64,000 nucleotides of DNA, taken from an uncultured Actinomycetes bacterium. GTDB taxonomy: Bacteria; Actinomycetota; CADDZG01; WHSQ01. The DNA lies in the NCBI GenBank assembly GCA_937863385.1, contig CALMBW010000020.1, positions 464,826 through 528,825 of the forward strand. Reading direction: 5' to 3'. Below the pieces are notes generated by a model, which saw only the letters and a list, made by a program, of their open reading frames with translations, was not told where the DNA came from and ran no database searches. Below, piece by piece: positions 37,625 to 46,458 of the stretch. Position numbers and translations under genes: made by a program. Numbering within the stretch: the first letter of the stretch is position 1; every line of letters starts with the position of its first letter.

Positions 37625-37684
37625 CATCGTGGTTTCTCTTTGACAAGGATGAACTTGGTAGCTGAGTCGGGCAGAATGACACCC

Positions 37685-38389
37685 ATGGGACTGGTGGCTC
37701 GCCTGGGGAAACTCCGCTCCGAGCAGATCGAGCGCAAGGCCGAACCCTTCTTGGACGAGGGCGAGGAGATCGTGTCGTGGGTGAGAGCCCGAGACCCCGA
37801 GGACGGAGGTAAGGGGATCTTCTTCCTTACCGAGAAGCGTGCGCTCGTGACCTGGTCTGGACGCGGTGAGGGCCCCGAGGACCTGCCGTGGGAGCAGGTG
37901 CGAACCTGGGGTCTGAACCAAGAGTCCAAGGACGGACCCGTTGTTTGTGTCCAAACCCACGACGACTCGACCACCTTCGTGCAGATCGCCGTATCCACCA
38001 GGGAGATGGCTAAGGTCGCTTCATCTTTCATACGTTCTTTCGCTGAGTTCGCGCCTTGGCCAGAGGGCAATGCCATCCAAGGCGCGAACGGGAGCTTCGA
38101 AGCTCGCTCCGAAACCGAGGTCCATCACTCGCACAGAACCCCTCGTCAGATGGCCAAGCGTGTGGGCCTGACTGTTCTTGGCGCCGGGCTGATCATCGTG
38201 GGTATCGCGATCATCCCGCTGCCTGGTCCGTGGTCCTTCCTGCTCAACATCGCCGGACTTGCGGTTCTTTCTCGTGAGTACGACTGGGCTGAGGACCTAC
38301 TCGAGTGGACCAAGGATCGCTTCGAAGCCGCCAAGAAGAGAGTCACCGGCCGCCGCAAGCGCAAGAGCAGCTCGTCCGAGTCTTCCTAA
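37685..38389 (+). CDS. PGPGW-motif membrane protein (TIGR02611-like)
   Basis: 234 residues. N-terminal soluble part (about 1-130) with KGIFFLTEKRALVTWSG resembles a PH-like domain; the C-terminal part has two hydrophobic segments with the PLPGPW motif (about 180) and a basic Ser-rich tail. Function unknown. In-frame ATGs at 37649 and 37676 are alternative starts; a TTGACA-like -35 at 37640 would place the transcript start near 37676, so translation may be leaderless. Confidence 0.7.
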   Translation: MGLVARLGKLRSEQIERKAEPFLDEGEEIVSWVRARDPEDGGKGIFFLTEKRALVTWSGRGEGPEDLPWEQVRTWGLNQESKDGPVVCVQTHDDSTTFVQIAVSTREMAKVASSFIRSFAEFAPWPEGNAIQGANGSFEARSETEVHHSHRTPRQMAKRVGLTVLGAGLIIVGIAIIPLPGPWSFLLNIAGLAVLSREYDWAEDLLEWTKDRFEAAKKRVTGRRKRKSSSSESS

Positions 38390-38393
38390 CTCC

Positions 38394-38843
38394 TTGGACC
38401 ACTCCTCCTACATGCGTCTGGCCCTGGCTCAGGCGCGGCGTGCGCAGGAACATGGCGACGTGCCGATCGGCGCGGTCGTGGTGCGCGACGACGAGCTGAT
38501 AGCAGCAGCTCACAACGAGCGAGAGCTGCGCAAGGACCCCACCGCCCACGCGGAGATCCTGGCCGTTCGAGCCGCTTCCGAAGCACTTGGAAGGTGGCGC
38601 CTCGATGACTGCACCCTGTACGTCACGCTCGAGCCTTGCCCGATGTGTGCGGGGGCATTGGTACTGGCCAGACTCAAGCGCCTGGTCTACGGTCCTCAGG
38701 ACCCCAAAGCCGGAGCTGCCTACACCCTCTACAACATCGTTCAGGATCCTCGCCTCAACCACGAGGTCGAGATCGTGACCGGTATCGAACAAGAGGTCTG
38801 TGCCGAGCTTCTGCGAGGCTTTTTTCAGACCCGCCGAGGCTGA
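38394..38843 (+). CDS. tadA: tRNA-specific adenosine deaminase TadA
   Basis: 149 residues. Converts adenosine 34 to inosine in tRNA-Arg(ACG), whose gene lies upstream. Zinc site: His52-Ala-Glu54 and Cys82-Pro-Met-Cys85 (PCPMCAG). The TTG at 38394 keeps the usual short lead-in before MRLALAQA; the ATG at 38412 is an alternative. It starts four bases after the preceding gene stops. Confidence 0.93.
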   Translation: MDHSSYMRLALAQARRAQEHGDVPIGAVVVRDDELIAAAHNERELRKDPTAHAEILAVRAASEALGRWRLDDCTLYVTLEPCPMCAGALVLARLKRLVYGPQDPKAGAAYTLYNIVQDPRLNHEVEIVTGIEQEVCAELLRGFFQTRRG

Positions 38844-38889
38844 GCGAAAGCTGAAGGGGTTCTAGGCCCCTTGTAGACTGCCCGTGCTT

Positions 38890-38977
38890 GGTGGGGTACC
38901 GAAGTGGCCATAACGGGACCGCCTCGAAAGCGGTTGTGGGTTCACGCTCACCGCGAGTTCGAATCTCGCCCCCACCG
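38890..38977 (+). tRNA. tRNA-Ser (anticodon CGA)
   Basis: Acceptor GGTGGGG/CCCCACC, anticodon stem ACCGC/GCGGT with loop CTCGAAA (anticodon CGA), long variable arm, T-loop TTCGAAT. Discriminator G and encoded CCA (38978-38980). Confidence 0.95.
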
Positions 38978-38984
38978 CCAAAAC

Positions 38985-39017
38985 CACAAGAGCCACCCAG
39001 ACCGGGTGGCTCTTGTG
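38985..39017. terminator. Bidirectional terminator between two convergent tRNA-Ser genes
   Basis: CACAAGAGCCACCC pairs with GGGTGGCTCTTGTG around a five-base loop. A short T run (GGTTTT) follows on the minus strand; none on the plus strand. Confidence 0.75.
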
Positions 39018-39024
39018 CTGTGAG

Positions 39025-39109
39025 CGGAGGCGAAGGGATTTGAACCCTTGGACCCGTGAAGGTCACACGATTTCCAGTCGTGCCGATTCGGCCGCTCTCG
39101 CACGCCTCC
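39025..39109 (-). tRNA. tRNA-Ser (anticodon GGA)
   Basis: On the minus strand: acceptor GGAGGCG/CGCCTCC, anticodon stem CACGA/TCGTG with loop CTGGAAA (anticodon GGA), variable arm and T-loop TTCAAAT, discriminator G. Confidence 0.95.
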
Positions 39110-39208
39110 GCCGGGCATCCTATAAGCGTGGCGTCGTCCCTATCGCCTGGTGTCACCTCGAACCGAGGGGTACGGAGTCATCTGTTGGCCGTTGTGACAC
39201 GGGAAAGA

Positions 39209-39242
39209 CGAACGGCCCCCGGGATCACCCGGGGGCCGTTCG
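39209..39242 (-). terminator. Terminator of the secreted Ig-like protein gene
   Basis: Perfect 15-base-pair inverted repeat CGAACGGCCCCCGGG / CCCGGGGGCCGTTCG around a four-base loop, followed on the minus strand by TCTTT. It lies 50 bases past the stop of the gene at 39293. Confidence 0.8.
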
Positions 39243-39292
39243 CTCGGAGTGTTGAGCTCTTGGGGGGTAGTCCGCTCTCTCCGATCGGAGGC

Positions 39293-39955
39293 CTAAAGCT
39301 TCAAGCTCTTGCTGGCTGCTCCGCAGTCATAGATGAAGGCTCCCGCGTCAACCATCGATCGCTTCACCTTTGCCTTGTAGGTGCCAGGCTTGGGATCCTT
39401 CTTCGGGATGCGGAACTTCCCGGCATCGTTGGTGATGTCCGAGCCGATCTTCTTGGTGCCTTTCTTGACGGTCACCTTGCGGCCGGCAACGCATTCGGTT
39501 GCTTCTGAAGTCACTTTCCCTTTGAACGCGCCCTTCTTGTACTTGAGCGTCACGCTCGAAGGAGAATCGACCTCCGTTGGGTCGCCTTGTACGGTCACCG
39601 TCACCACGCCCGTGTCGATCTCGCCATCGGAGTCCTGCACCTGGTACTCGAACGTGTCGGTGTAGTTGGGACCGTCGAACGCTTGATAGGTGCAGGTGCC
39701 GTCCAACTCGCAATCGGGCTGGATGCCCTCTGCACTCACGATGACGTCGGTGACCTCGAGGTCGCCCCCATCGGGGTCGGTGTCGTTGTCGAGCACGTCG
39801 ATCACGATCGTCTCACCGGGTTGTGCCGAGGCAGTGTCGTCCACCGCCGTTGGTGGCGCAGCAGCAACCTGGGGCACCACCAGTGCGATCATCACGGCGG
39901 CCGCGGCGAAGAAGATCACCCCGCTCCACCCCGCGTTCTTGATTGATAGCTTCAT
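39293..39955 (-). CDS. Secreted Ig/cadherin-like protein with C-terminal Cys-pair domain
   Basis: 220 residues: signal peptide (about 1-33), a bacterial Ig/cadherin-like repeat (PPTAVDDTASAQPGETIVIDVLDND type, about 34-125), a linker, and a C-terminal domain (about 140-220) with cysteines in TECVAG and YDCGAAS and the PGTYKAKV motif. The C-terminal domain matches those of the protease at 30419 and the broken metalloprotease. Good ribosome site AAGGAG before the ATG. Located ten bases after a PstS-like gene, so probably co-transcribed with it and possibly phosphate regulated. Confidence 0.75.
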   Translation of the reverse strand: MKLSIKNAGWSGVIFFAAAAVMIALVVPQVAAAPPTAVDDTASAQPGETIVIDVLDNDTDPDGGDLEVTDVIVSAEGIQPDCELDGTCTYQAFDGPNYTDTFEYQVQDSDGEIDTGVVTVTVQGDPTEVDSPSSVTLKYKKGAFKGKVTSEATECVAGRKVTVKKGTKKIGSDITNDAGKFRIPKKDPKPGTYKAKVKRSMVDAGAFIYDCGAASKSLKL

Positions 39956-39965
39956 GCGTCGCTCC

Positions 39966-41108
39966 TTAGGCCGCTGGGATCGGGGTGACGCGGCAGTGGC
40001 TGGTGCCGGCAACTCCGCCACCGATGGGACCTTCCACGATGGGCGTCACGCCGTTCTCCTGAAGGATGTTCTCGACCTCGGTGCGGTAGTTCACACCGGT
40101 CGAAGGGTTGACGTCGTGCTCTGCCGCCGTCTTGCACAGCCAGCCGGTGTCCTCGTTGATGTACTCCATCGTGGCATCGGTAGCGTTGTTCTCCGAGAAG
40201 CCCTGGCGGTACACGTTGTAAAGGAAGCGGCTGAAGGGGAACGATCCGTCCGAGATGGTCTGTGGGCTCGGCTCGACGCCGTCGATCGCTCCGAGCGAGC
40301 ATCCCTCACCGCCCGTGGTCTGGTACTTGCCGTACGAGTACGGGAGTATGGCGGCAGCCTTGTCTGCTTCTGCTACCGGGGAACAGGTGTTCTCGAAGAT
40401 GACGCGCTCGCCGTTGGCCCCATTGCCATCCTTGAACTCATCCGGGATGCATGAGTCCGAGGACCCACCCACGAACCCATCGAAAGCCGATCGTGTTCCC
40501 GAACCTGCTTGAGGTGCATACACGATGATCTCGGCATCGGCACCACCCACCTGACTCCAGTTGGTGATCGTGCAGTTGACGAAGATGTCCTTCAGCTCTT
40601 GCTGCGTGAGCGAGTCGACGTTCGCACTGGCTGCTCCCGAAACGTCCTTGAACGATGCCCACGGCAGCGCATCCTTTGCGAATGCGACGAACCGGAGGCC
40701 CGCACAGTCAGAACTCTTGGGTCCACGCGAAGCGCGGGCATAGTCGATCAAAGTCACGCCGGCAAGGCCGCGCTGACAGAGCTGGGCGATCCCGTTGCTC
40801 GAACCCAGGGGGAAGTACGACAGGGCAACGTCATGATCAACGTTGGCCTTGGTGGGATAAGACCGATCGTCGACGACACATGAGTTGTCGAGTGGCTGCG
40901 TGTTGCCGGGCAGAACCTCGCTGAAACATCCCTTGGACGCGTTGTAGTGCGCGTCCATGTCTTGCAGCAGGAAGTAGGTGGTGTCTGAACCACTACCCCT
41001 GATAAGTGTTGCTCGCTGAACAACTTCTACCGCTCCGGCTGGGACCACGAATGCGGCGACGATCGCCACCAGCCCCACTAGGAGCGTGACCTTCCTAAGG
41101 TCTCGCAT
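39966..41108 (-). CDS. PstS-like phosphate-binding periplasmic-type protein
   Basis: 380 residues: signal peptide (about 1-26), then a solute-binding fold of the PstS type, with IRGSGSDTTYFLLQDMDAHYN near the start and APQAGSGTRSAFDGFVG in the middle (the phosphate-binding GSGTR segment). It has several Cys pairs and no lipobox or membrane anchor, so it may be released. Divergent from the pst operon across a 260-base region with PHO-box-like repeats. Confidence 0.8.
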   Translation of the reverse strand: MRDLRKVTLLVGLVAIVAAFVVPAGAVEVVQRATLIRGSGSDTTYFLLQDMDAHYNASKGCFSEVLPGNTQPLDNSCVVDDRSYPTKANVDHDVALSYFPLGSSNGIAQLCQRGLAGVTLIDYARASRGPKSSDCAGLRFVAFAKDALPWASFKDVSGAASANVDSLTQQELKDIFVNCTITNWSQVGGADAEIIVYAPQAGSGTRSAFDGFVGGSSDSCIPDEFKDGNGANGERVIFENTCSPVAEADKAAAILPYSYGKYQTTGGEGCSLGAIDGVEPSPQTISDGSFPFSRFLYNVYRQGFSENNATDATMEYINEDTGWLCKTAAEHDVNPSTGVNYRTEVENILQENGVTPIVEGPIGGGVAGTSHCRVTPIPAA

Positions 41109-41190
41109 CGATGCATCCTCCCTTTCCTACCCGTTGCACTTCGCGACGGACCTGCAGTTCATATTCGGGATGGGCGCGCTCTGCTATGGG

Positions 41191-41229
41191 GTTCGCGCAT
41201 CGTTCACAAGATGTGCCGACGGAGTTCGT
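41191..41229 (+). promoter_or_regulatory. PHO-box-like direct repeats (plus orientation)
   Basis: GTTCGC (41191), GTTCAC (41202) and GTTCGT (41224) are spaced 11 and 22 bases apart. Actinobacterial PhoP binds tandem 11-base units beginning GTTCACC, so this is a plausible phosphate-starvation control site for the flanking pst genes. Confidence 0.6.
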
Positions 41230-41279
41230 TATCCGTTGCTTGTATGGCTAGTCATGCGTGAAGGATGAGCGGCTAAAGA

Positions 41280-41296
41280 GTGAACATCACGCGAAC
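41280..41296 (-). promoter_or_regulatory. PHO-box-like direct repeat (minus orientation)
   Basis: GTGAAC (41280) and GCGAAC (41291) read on the minus strand as GTTCGC and GTTCAC 11 bases apart, the same arrangement as at 41191. A further GTGAAC lies at 41310, out of phase. Positioned about 75 bases upstream of the pst operon start. Confidence 0.6.
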
Positions 41297-41368
41297 GCCT
41301 GTCCCATCGGTGAACATCGCGGCTAGCGTCGTTTGGTCACGACTGTGAACAGATAGGACGCGTTCCAC

Positions 41369-43198
41369 ATGAAGCATCGACAGACAATCAGCAGCACACC
41401 GCGACGGCAAAGGTGGATCGCGCTTGTCGTTGCTGTTGCGTTGGTCGTTGCGATGTTCTCCACCTGGGCCACTGCTCAACAACCTGGCATCGTGACCGTT
41501 ACACCGTCGAGCGACTTGATCGATGGACAGTATGTCCGGGTCGATTGGAGTGGCTTCCCCGCCGATGGTCTCGTGTACCTGCGCCAGTGCAAGTCCAGTC
41601 CCAAGTCGGTCGCTGAGTGCACCGACGAGCTCATCAACGGCATCACCCGGTCTGACGGGTCGGGCACCAGTTACTTCCGGATCGCAACCGGTCTGCTGGA
41701 CGAAGGCTTCAGCTGCGACTACCGCAGAGGTTGCTCCATCGGTGTGTTTATCGACGATCAGGATGTTGCGACTGCAGCATTCGGGGCTGTCACGTTTGCT
41801 TTTCCGGCAACCGACTGCCCGCAGGATGCCGCAGAGTTCGCCTCGGGTTCGGGGGCATCATCGGTTCAGCGATTGATGCTCCGGTGGCTGGCCCAGGTAT
41901 GCCTGGACCCCTACGATCTCAGTCTTTCCTATGCACTGAAGAATTCGGTGGACGGCAGACTCGACTACATCAGTGGCCTGACCGACTATGCGATGACCGC
42001 ATCGCCTATGACCGAGTCCGAGCTGGAAGAAGCAAAGGCTGCCGGAAAACAAGACTTCGCTTATGCCCCGATGTCCTTGTCAGGACTCTCCTTCGCCTAC
42101 AACGTGTTCGACCGAAAGACGGGGGAACGCATCACGGACCTGAAGCTGACCCCCGAGCTACTTGCCGAGATCTTCACGGGACAGATCGCCAACTGGAACG
42201 ATCCCCGTATCAAGGCACTGAATCCCGATCGGACCTTGCCCTCGATCCTCAGAGCGATCGGGAGAGCCGACAACTCGGCGTCGACGTTGCTGGTGACGAG
42301 CTGGTTCGATGCGATGGCCCAAGAGGCGTACGAGGCGGGAGGCCCGGCTTTCTCGGGGCCTACGGACCTCTTTCCTTCGACCGGTGACATCGATCTTCGC
42401 ACCGGCGCGGCGACGGTGGCAAGAGAGATCGCAGCACCATCTCAAGACAGCGACTTTACGCAGTTCGGCTTCATCGGCTGGGTGGACAGCAGCTACGCGG
42501 ATCTTTACGGACTTCCATCGGTTGCCATCGAGAACGGCGCGGGCGCTTTCGTCACCCCAACCGAAGAGTCGCTGCAAGCTGCTCTGGCCGTTGCCTCGCC
42601 GGCAGTGGTCGAGCCATTCCTCGTCCCAAACTTCGCTTCGACCGACCCGGCGGCATACCCCTTGTTGACACTCACGACGATGATCGCTCCCACCGGTGAT
42701 GTTCCCGCCGGGAAGGCTCGCATCCTTCAAGACTTCCTGCGGTTCGCAGCCGGCCCCGGTCAGGATGCACTTCCCGCGGGGTATATCGCGTTGAGTCCGT
42801 CTTTGCGCTCCGTGACCGAAGAGGTCGCCGACGCGATCACGATCAAGGGACGGCCTTCCAAAGACCCAGGCACCGGGCCCGTAGCGGCACCTGAGGGACC
42901 GGGCGGATTTGACGGTGGTGCACCCGCTGGCGGGTTCGGTTCGACCGGCGAGGTAGACATCGGAGACGTCTCAGATGGTGGCGTCGATGACACGCAAGAC
43001 CCCATAGCGCTGGAGCCAACTGCTGCGGATGCCTTCGTGCCCTCGAGCGCCCGCTTCATCTTGCCGGCCTTCGCGGTACTGATGGTGGCATTCATATTGC
43101 TTGGTCCTGCACTGCAGATCGCCTCGCGTCCGGGTTCGATAAGCCGCACCCTCAGCCGGGGCAGGAACCTGCTGGCAAGGCCATTCAAGGCCAGATGA
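41369..43198 (+). CDS. Membrane-anchored PstS-like protein with N-terminal neocarzinostatin-like domain
   Basis: 609 residues: signal/anchor segment (about 17-36), a neocarzinostatin-like beta domain (about 40-148; VTVTPSSDLIDGQYVRVDWSG type, with paired Cys), a PstS-like binding domain (about 150-500, including FTGQIANWNDPRIKA), a Gly/Asp-rich linker, then a C-terminal helix (about 568-590) after FVPSSARFILPAF. The end resembles that of PstS at 47285, so both are probably tethered to the membrane. First gene of the pst operon; overlaps the sortase-like gene by four bases. Lacks the classic GSGTS phosphate motif, so its ligand is uncertain. Confidence 0.75.
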   Translation: MKHRQTISSTPRRQRWIALVVAVALVVAMFSTWATAQQPGIVTVTPSSDLIDGQYVRVDWSGFPADGLVYLRQCKSSPKSVAECTDELINGITRSDGSGTSYFRIATGLLDEGFSCDYRRGCSIGVFIDDQDVATAAFGAVTFAFPATDCPQDAAEFASGSGASSVQRLMLRWLAQVCLDPYDLSLSYALKNSVDGRLDYISGLTDYAMTASPMTESELEEAKAAGKQDFAYAPMSLSGLSFAYNVFDRKTGERITDLKLTPELLAEIFTGQIANWNDPRIKALNPDRTLPSILRAIGRADNSASTLLVTSWFDAMAQEAYEAGGPAFSGPTDLFPSTGDIDLRTGAATVAREIAAPSQDSDFTQFGFIGWVDSSYADLYGLPSVAIENGAGAFVTPTEESLQAALAVASPAVVEPFLVPNFASTDPAAYPLLTLTTMIAPTGDVPAGKARILQDFLRFAAGPGQDALPAGYIALSPSLRSVTEEVADAITIKGRPSKDPGTGPVAAPEGPGGFDGGAPAGGFGSTGEVDIGDVSDGGVDDTQDPIALEPTAADAFVPSSARFILPAFAVLMVAFILLGPALQIASRPGSISRTLSRGRNLLARPFKAR

Positions 43199-44334
43199 CG
43201 AACCCCCCATCGCTCTCGGATAGCCGGCGTGACCTGGATCGATTGGCTGAGGAGATCGCCGTCGTTGAAGAGCGATTGCGCCGTCTCGTTGACACCGATC
43301 CTTCTGCGCGAGAGACCGAAGAGCTCCACCGGCAGTGGAACCGGTTACAGGCGATCGCGGCCGACCTGGGTGACCGGCTCCGCCCACGGCAGTCTTCTCC
43401 GACGGCGGTGTTGCCCGCAGTGGCAGACTCCCCTTCGCTCTCGCCTGCGCCCGTTAGGACGCGCGTCGATCTCGTGGGCCGCGTCGGATCGATCACCACC
43501 ACGATCGGTGTCTTGTTGTTTCTGTTCATCGTGTTCGAGTTCGTTGTCTCAGATCTGAGCGAAGCCCGAAGCCAGAGGGCTCTGCTGGGCGAGTTTCGGT
43601 CGGTCATGTCCGGCGGGGCCTTCGTGGCGCCGCCGCCCGATGCCATCGGTCAAGAGCAGGCTGAGGTGACGGCTCCGCCTCGCCCGGCAGCGGGCGATCC
43701 CGTAGCCCTTCTGCAGATCCCTTCGCTCGGCATCGAAAAGGTCGTGGTGGAGGGTTCCACCGCGCAAGAGACGAAGCAAGGCCCCGGGCACCTGATGGGG
43801 TCTCCCATGCCCGGGGAGGTGGGCCGCGTGGTCCTTGCCGGGCGGCGGACCACCTACGGAGCTCCGTTCGCGCGTATCGATGAGTTGTCCGGTGGTGATG
43901 ACGTCGTCTTGACCACACCGAAAGGACGGTTCACCTACGAGGTGGATGAGGTTCGCACCATCGACGCCGGGTCACCCGACGTACTCGCCCCCGATCAGAG
44001 TTCGAACTCCTTGATCCTCACCACTTCAAACCCCGAGTACCTCGCTTCGGAAAGACTTGTCGTCATAGCGAGTCTTCAAGGAGACCCTGTTTCCTTGCCC
44101 GAGCGCCAACCCATGGTCGTGGGAGAGGACATGACGGGAGCATCCGGCGACACGCGTTCGCTGTGGCTGATCCTGGTGTGGACCCAGGTCCTCATAGCAG
44201 CGTTGGTCGGTACGTGGATGTTGTACCGGCGCTGGCCGGCGCGCATCGCATACCTCATCACCACTCCTATCGCTCTTGCTCTCGTGTTCTTGCTGTTCGA
44301 GAACCTCGACCGATTGTTGCCGTCGACGTTATGA
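43195..44334 (+). CDS. Sortase-fold protein lacking catalytic His and Cys (pseudosortase)
   Basis: 379 residues: N-terminal coiled coil (about 10-62), a transmembrane helix (about 100-118), a class E sortase domain (about 165-292) and two further helices at the C-terminus (about 322-343 and 352-370). Against the intact sortase at 437, the active-site His is Arg217 (AGRRTTYGAPF) and the Cys is Ser278 (LTTSNPEYL); the Arg is kept (Arg287). The fold is preserved but transpeptidation should be impossible. It is translationally coupled within the pst operon, so a scaffold or binding role for the tethered PstS proteins is possible. Function unknown. Confidence 0.8.
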   Translation: MTNPPSLSDSRRDLDRLAEEIAVVEERLRRLVDTDPSARETEELHRQWNRLQAIAADLGDRLRPRQSSPTAVLPAVADSPSLSPAPVRTRVDLVGRVGSITTTIGVLLFLFIVFEFVVSDLSEARSQRALLGEFRSVMSGGAFVAPPPDAIGQEQAEVTAPPRPAAGDPVALLQIPSLGIEKVVVEGSTAQETKQGPGHLMGSPMPGEVGRVVLAGRRTTYGAPFARIDELSGGDDVVLTTPKGRFTYEVDEVRTIDAGSPDVLAPDQSSNSLILTTSNPEYLASERLVVIASLQGDPVSLPERQPMVVGEDMTGASGDTRSLWLILVWTQVLIAALVGTWMLYRRWPARIAYLITTPIALALVFLLFENLDRLLPSTL

Positions 44335-44377
44335 GTTTTCGAGCAGACCGTTTGCCGCTTCAGCCGAGGCAGGCACC

Positions 44378-45337
44378 ATGGCGATAGCTGAGCCTCGCTC
44401 GGTTCAGGTGATCAGGACCCGGTCCGACCGGATCTACAGAGCGGTCGCGAGAAGCGCGGGCGTGGTGACACTTGCCATCCTCGTTCTGATCGGTGCATTC
44501 CTGCTCATTCGAGCTTGGCCGACCCTTGCAACAGAGAGACTGGATTTCCTCACCGGCTTCGAGTGGGTCGACTCTGGTGACAAGTCGGTCTTCGGTATCG
44601 GGGCGATCCTTTACTGGACCGTGGTCATCGCCGTCATCGCACTTGGTGTGGCAGTGCCGGTGGCGATCTGTGCCGCGCTTTTCATCACCGAGTACGCACC
44701 CTTGCGGCTTCGCAAGCTCTTCACTTCCCTCGTAGATCTGCTGGCAGCCGTTCCAAGCTTGATCTATGGGATCTGGGGATTCTTCTTCCTTCAACCCCGT
44801 CTGCTTGGCGTCGCACGGTGGCTGTCCAGTCAGCTCGAGATGATCCCGATCTTCAAGGTCGATCGTCCGATCTTTGCGTCTTCTGCGTTCATCGCCGGTG
44901 TGGTCGTTTCTTTGATGGTGATCCCTATCGCTACCTCGGTCATGCGAGAAGTGTTCTCTCAATCTCCGCCCGGCGAGAAGGAAGCGGCGCTCGCTCTGGG
45001 AAGCACGAAGTGGGGCATGATCCGAACCGTCGTCCTCCCATTCGGCCGTGGCGGCATCATCGGTGGTTCGATGCTTGGGCTTGGGCGCGCCCTTGGAGAA
45101 ACCATCGCTGTTGCGATCATCATCTCCCCGATATTCATCGTGTCCCCGCGCATCCTCGAGTCGGGCGCGAACTCCGTGGCGAGCCACATCGCCTTGCGAT
45201 TCGGTGATGCCAGCACCCAGGGATTGAGCGCGCTGATGGCAGCCGGCTTGGCACTCTTCGTCTTGACGCTGCTCGTCAACATGCTGGCTTCGATGATCGT
45301 TGCTCGGTCGCGCTCGGGTAAGGGCGTAGAGATATGA
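44378..45337 (+). CDS. pstC: Phosphate ABC transporter permease PstC
   Basis: 319 residues with six predicted helices; typical PstC features are FGIGAILYWTVVIA, FITEYAP, LLAAVPSLIYGIWG and the loop EKEAALALGSTKWGMIRTVVLP. With PstA it forms the phosphate channel. ATG at 44378 chosen; 43 bases separate it from the upstream stop. Overlaps pstA by four bases. Confidence 0.92.
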   Translation: MAIAEPRSVQVIRTRSDRIYRAVARSAGVVTLAILVLIGAFLLIRAWPTLATERLDFLTGFEWVDSGDKSVFGIGAILYWTVVIAVIALGVAVPVAICAALFITEYAPLRLRKLFTSLVDLLAAVPSLIYGIWGFFFLQPRLLGVARWLSSQLEMIPIFKVDRPIFASSAFIAGVVVSLMVIPIATSVMREVFSQSPPGEKEAALALGSTKWGMIRTVVLPFGRGGIIGGSMLGLGRALGETIAVAIIISPIFIVSPRILESGANSVASHIALRFGDASTQGLSALMAAGLALFVLTLLVNMLASMIVARSRSGKGVEI

Positions 45338-46458
45338 GTGCGATTCCGGCCGCGAGCGCGGTCAAACTTGGTGGGGCAAGCGAGGTGGCACGGCGGCCGC
45401 GGACCTTCGACGCCGCCGACCTCACCGGCTTGATCGGCGCTGCGCTATCTGCTGCAGCGATCGTCTGGCTCATCTACTACCGCCTCACGCCGTTGGGTGG
45501 CGCTCTGGGTTTCTGGTTGTTGTGGTTCATCGCCTTCCTTGGGCTGCACTGGCTGATCGTTAGGGAACGTGAGGGTGCGCTTGCTGCGAATGACAAGGTC
45601 ATGGCCTCGGTCGTGACCGGTGGTGCGTTGTTGGTCATCGGCCCCCTCGCATTGATCCTTGGCTACGTCATCGTTCGAGGGATAGGTGCGCTAACTCCCA
45701 CCTTCTTCACGCAGACACTCGAAACCGTTGGGCCACTTTCGGATGCGACAGAAGGCGGTGCTCTGCACTCGATCGTCGGCACGCTTCAGCAGGTGGGCAT
45801 CGCAGTGGCGATCTCGGTTCCCTTGGGTGTGATGACGGCGGTCTTCTTGAATGAGATCGGTGGCCGGATGGCTAGGCCGGTGCGCATGTTCGTCGATGCG
45901 ATGAGTGGTGTGCCATCCATCGTGGCTGGGTTGTTCATCTACTCGGTGGTGATAATCCAACTCGGAGGGTCGTTCTCAGGCTTCGCAGCGGGACTTGCTC
46001 TTTCCGTTCTGATGCTTCCCACCGTGACCAGAACGTCAGAAGAAGTGTTGCGACTCGTGCCCGACGGGTTGCGTGAAGCGTCTTTGGCCCTTGGTGCTCC
46101 CGAGTGGAGGACGACCTGGCAGGTCGTCTTGCCCACGGCGCGCGCTGGCCTGGTTACGGCCGTGATCCTTGGTGTGGCCCGTGCTATAGGCGAGACCGCT
46201 CCGCTCATCATGACCTCGTTCGGGGCAAAGGTGCTCAACACCAATCCCTTCAGCGGAGCGCAGGACAGCTTGCCGTTGTTCGTCTTTCAGCTGATCCAGT
46301 CCCCGCAGGAAGCTCAGATAGACCGAGCGTGGACCGGCGCGCTGGTGTTGATCGCGCTGGTGTTGATCCTCTTCATCGCCGCCCGCATCTTGGGCGGCAA
46401 TCGTTCTCTCAACCGCAAGAGCCGCCTCCGGCGCACCAGGAAGGAAAGCGCAACATGA
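45334..46458 (+). CDS. pstA: Phosphate ABC transporter permease PstA
   Basis: 374 residues, longer than usual because of an N-terminal part with two additional helices (about 28-75). The PstA core has GGRMARPVRMFVDAMSGVPSIVAGLF and LREASLALGAPEWRTTWQVVLP, then GETAPLIMTSFG. Ends in a basic tail. The ATG of pstB lies four bases inside its end. Confidence 0.92.
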   Translation: MSAIPAASAVKLGGASEVARRPRTFDAADLTGLIGAALSAAAIVWLIYYRLTPLGGALGFWLLWFIAFLGLHWLIVREREGALAANDKVMASVVTGGALLVIGPLALILGYVIVRGIGALTPTFFTQTLETVGPLSDATEGGALHSIVGTLQQVGIAVAISVPLGVMTAVFLNEIGGRMARPVRMFVDAMSGVPSIVAGLFIYSVVIIQLGGSFSGFAAGLALSVLMLPTVTRTSEEVLRLVPDGLREASLALGAPEWRTTWQVVLPTARAGLVTAVILGVARAIGETAPLIMTSFGAKVLNTNPFSGAQDSLPLFVFQLIQSPQEAQIDRAWTGALVLIALVLILFIAARILGGNRSLNRKSRLRRTRKESAT

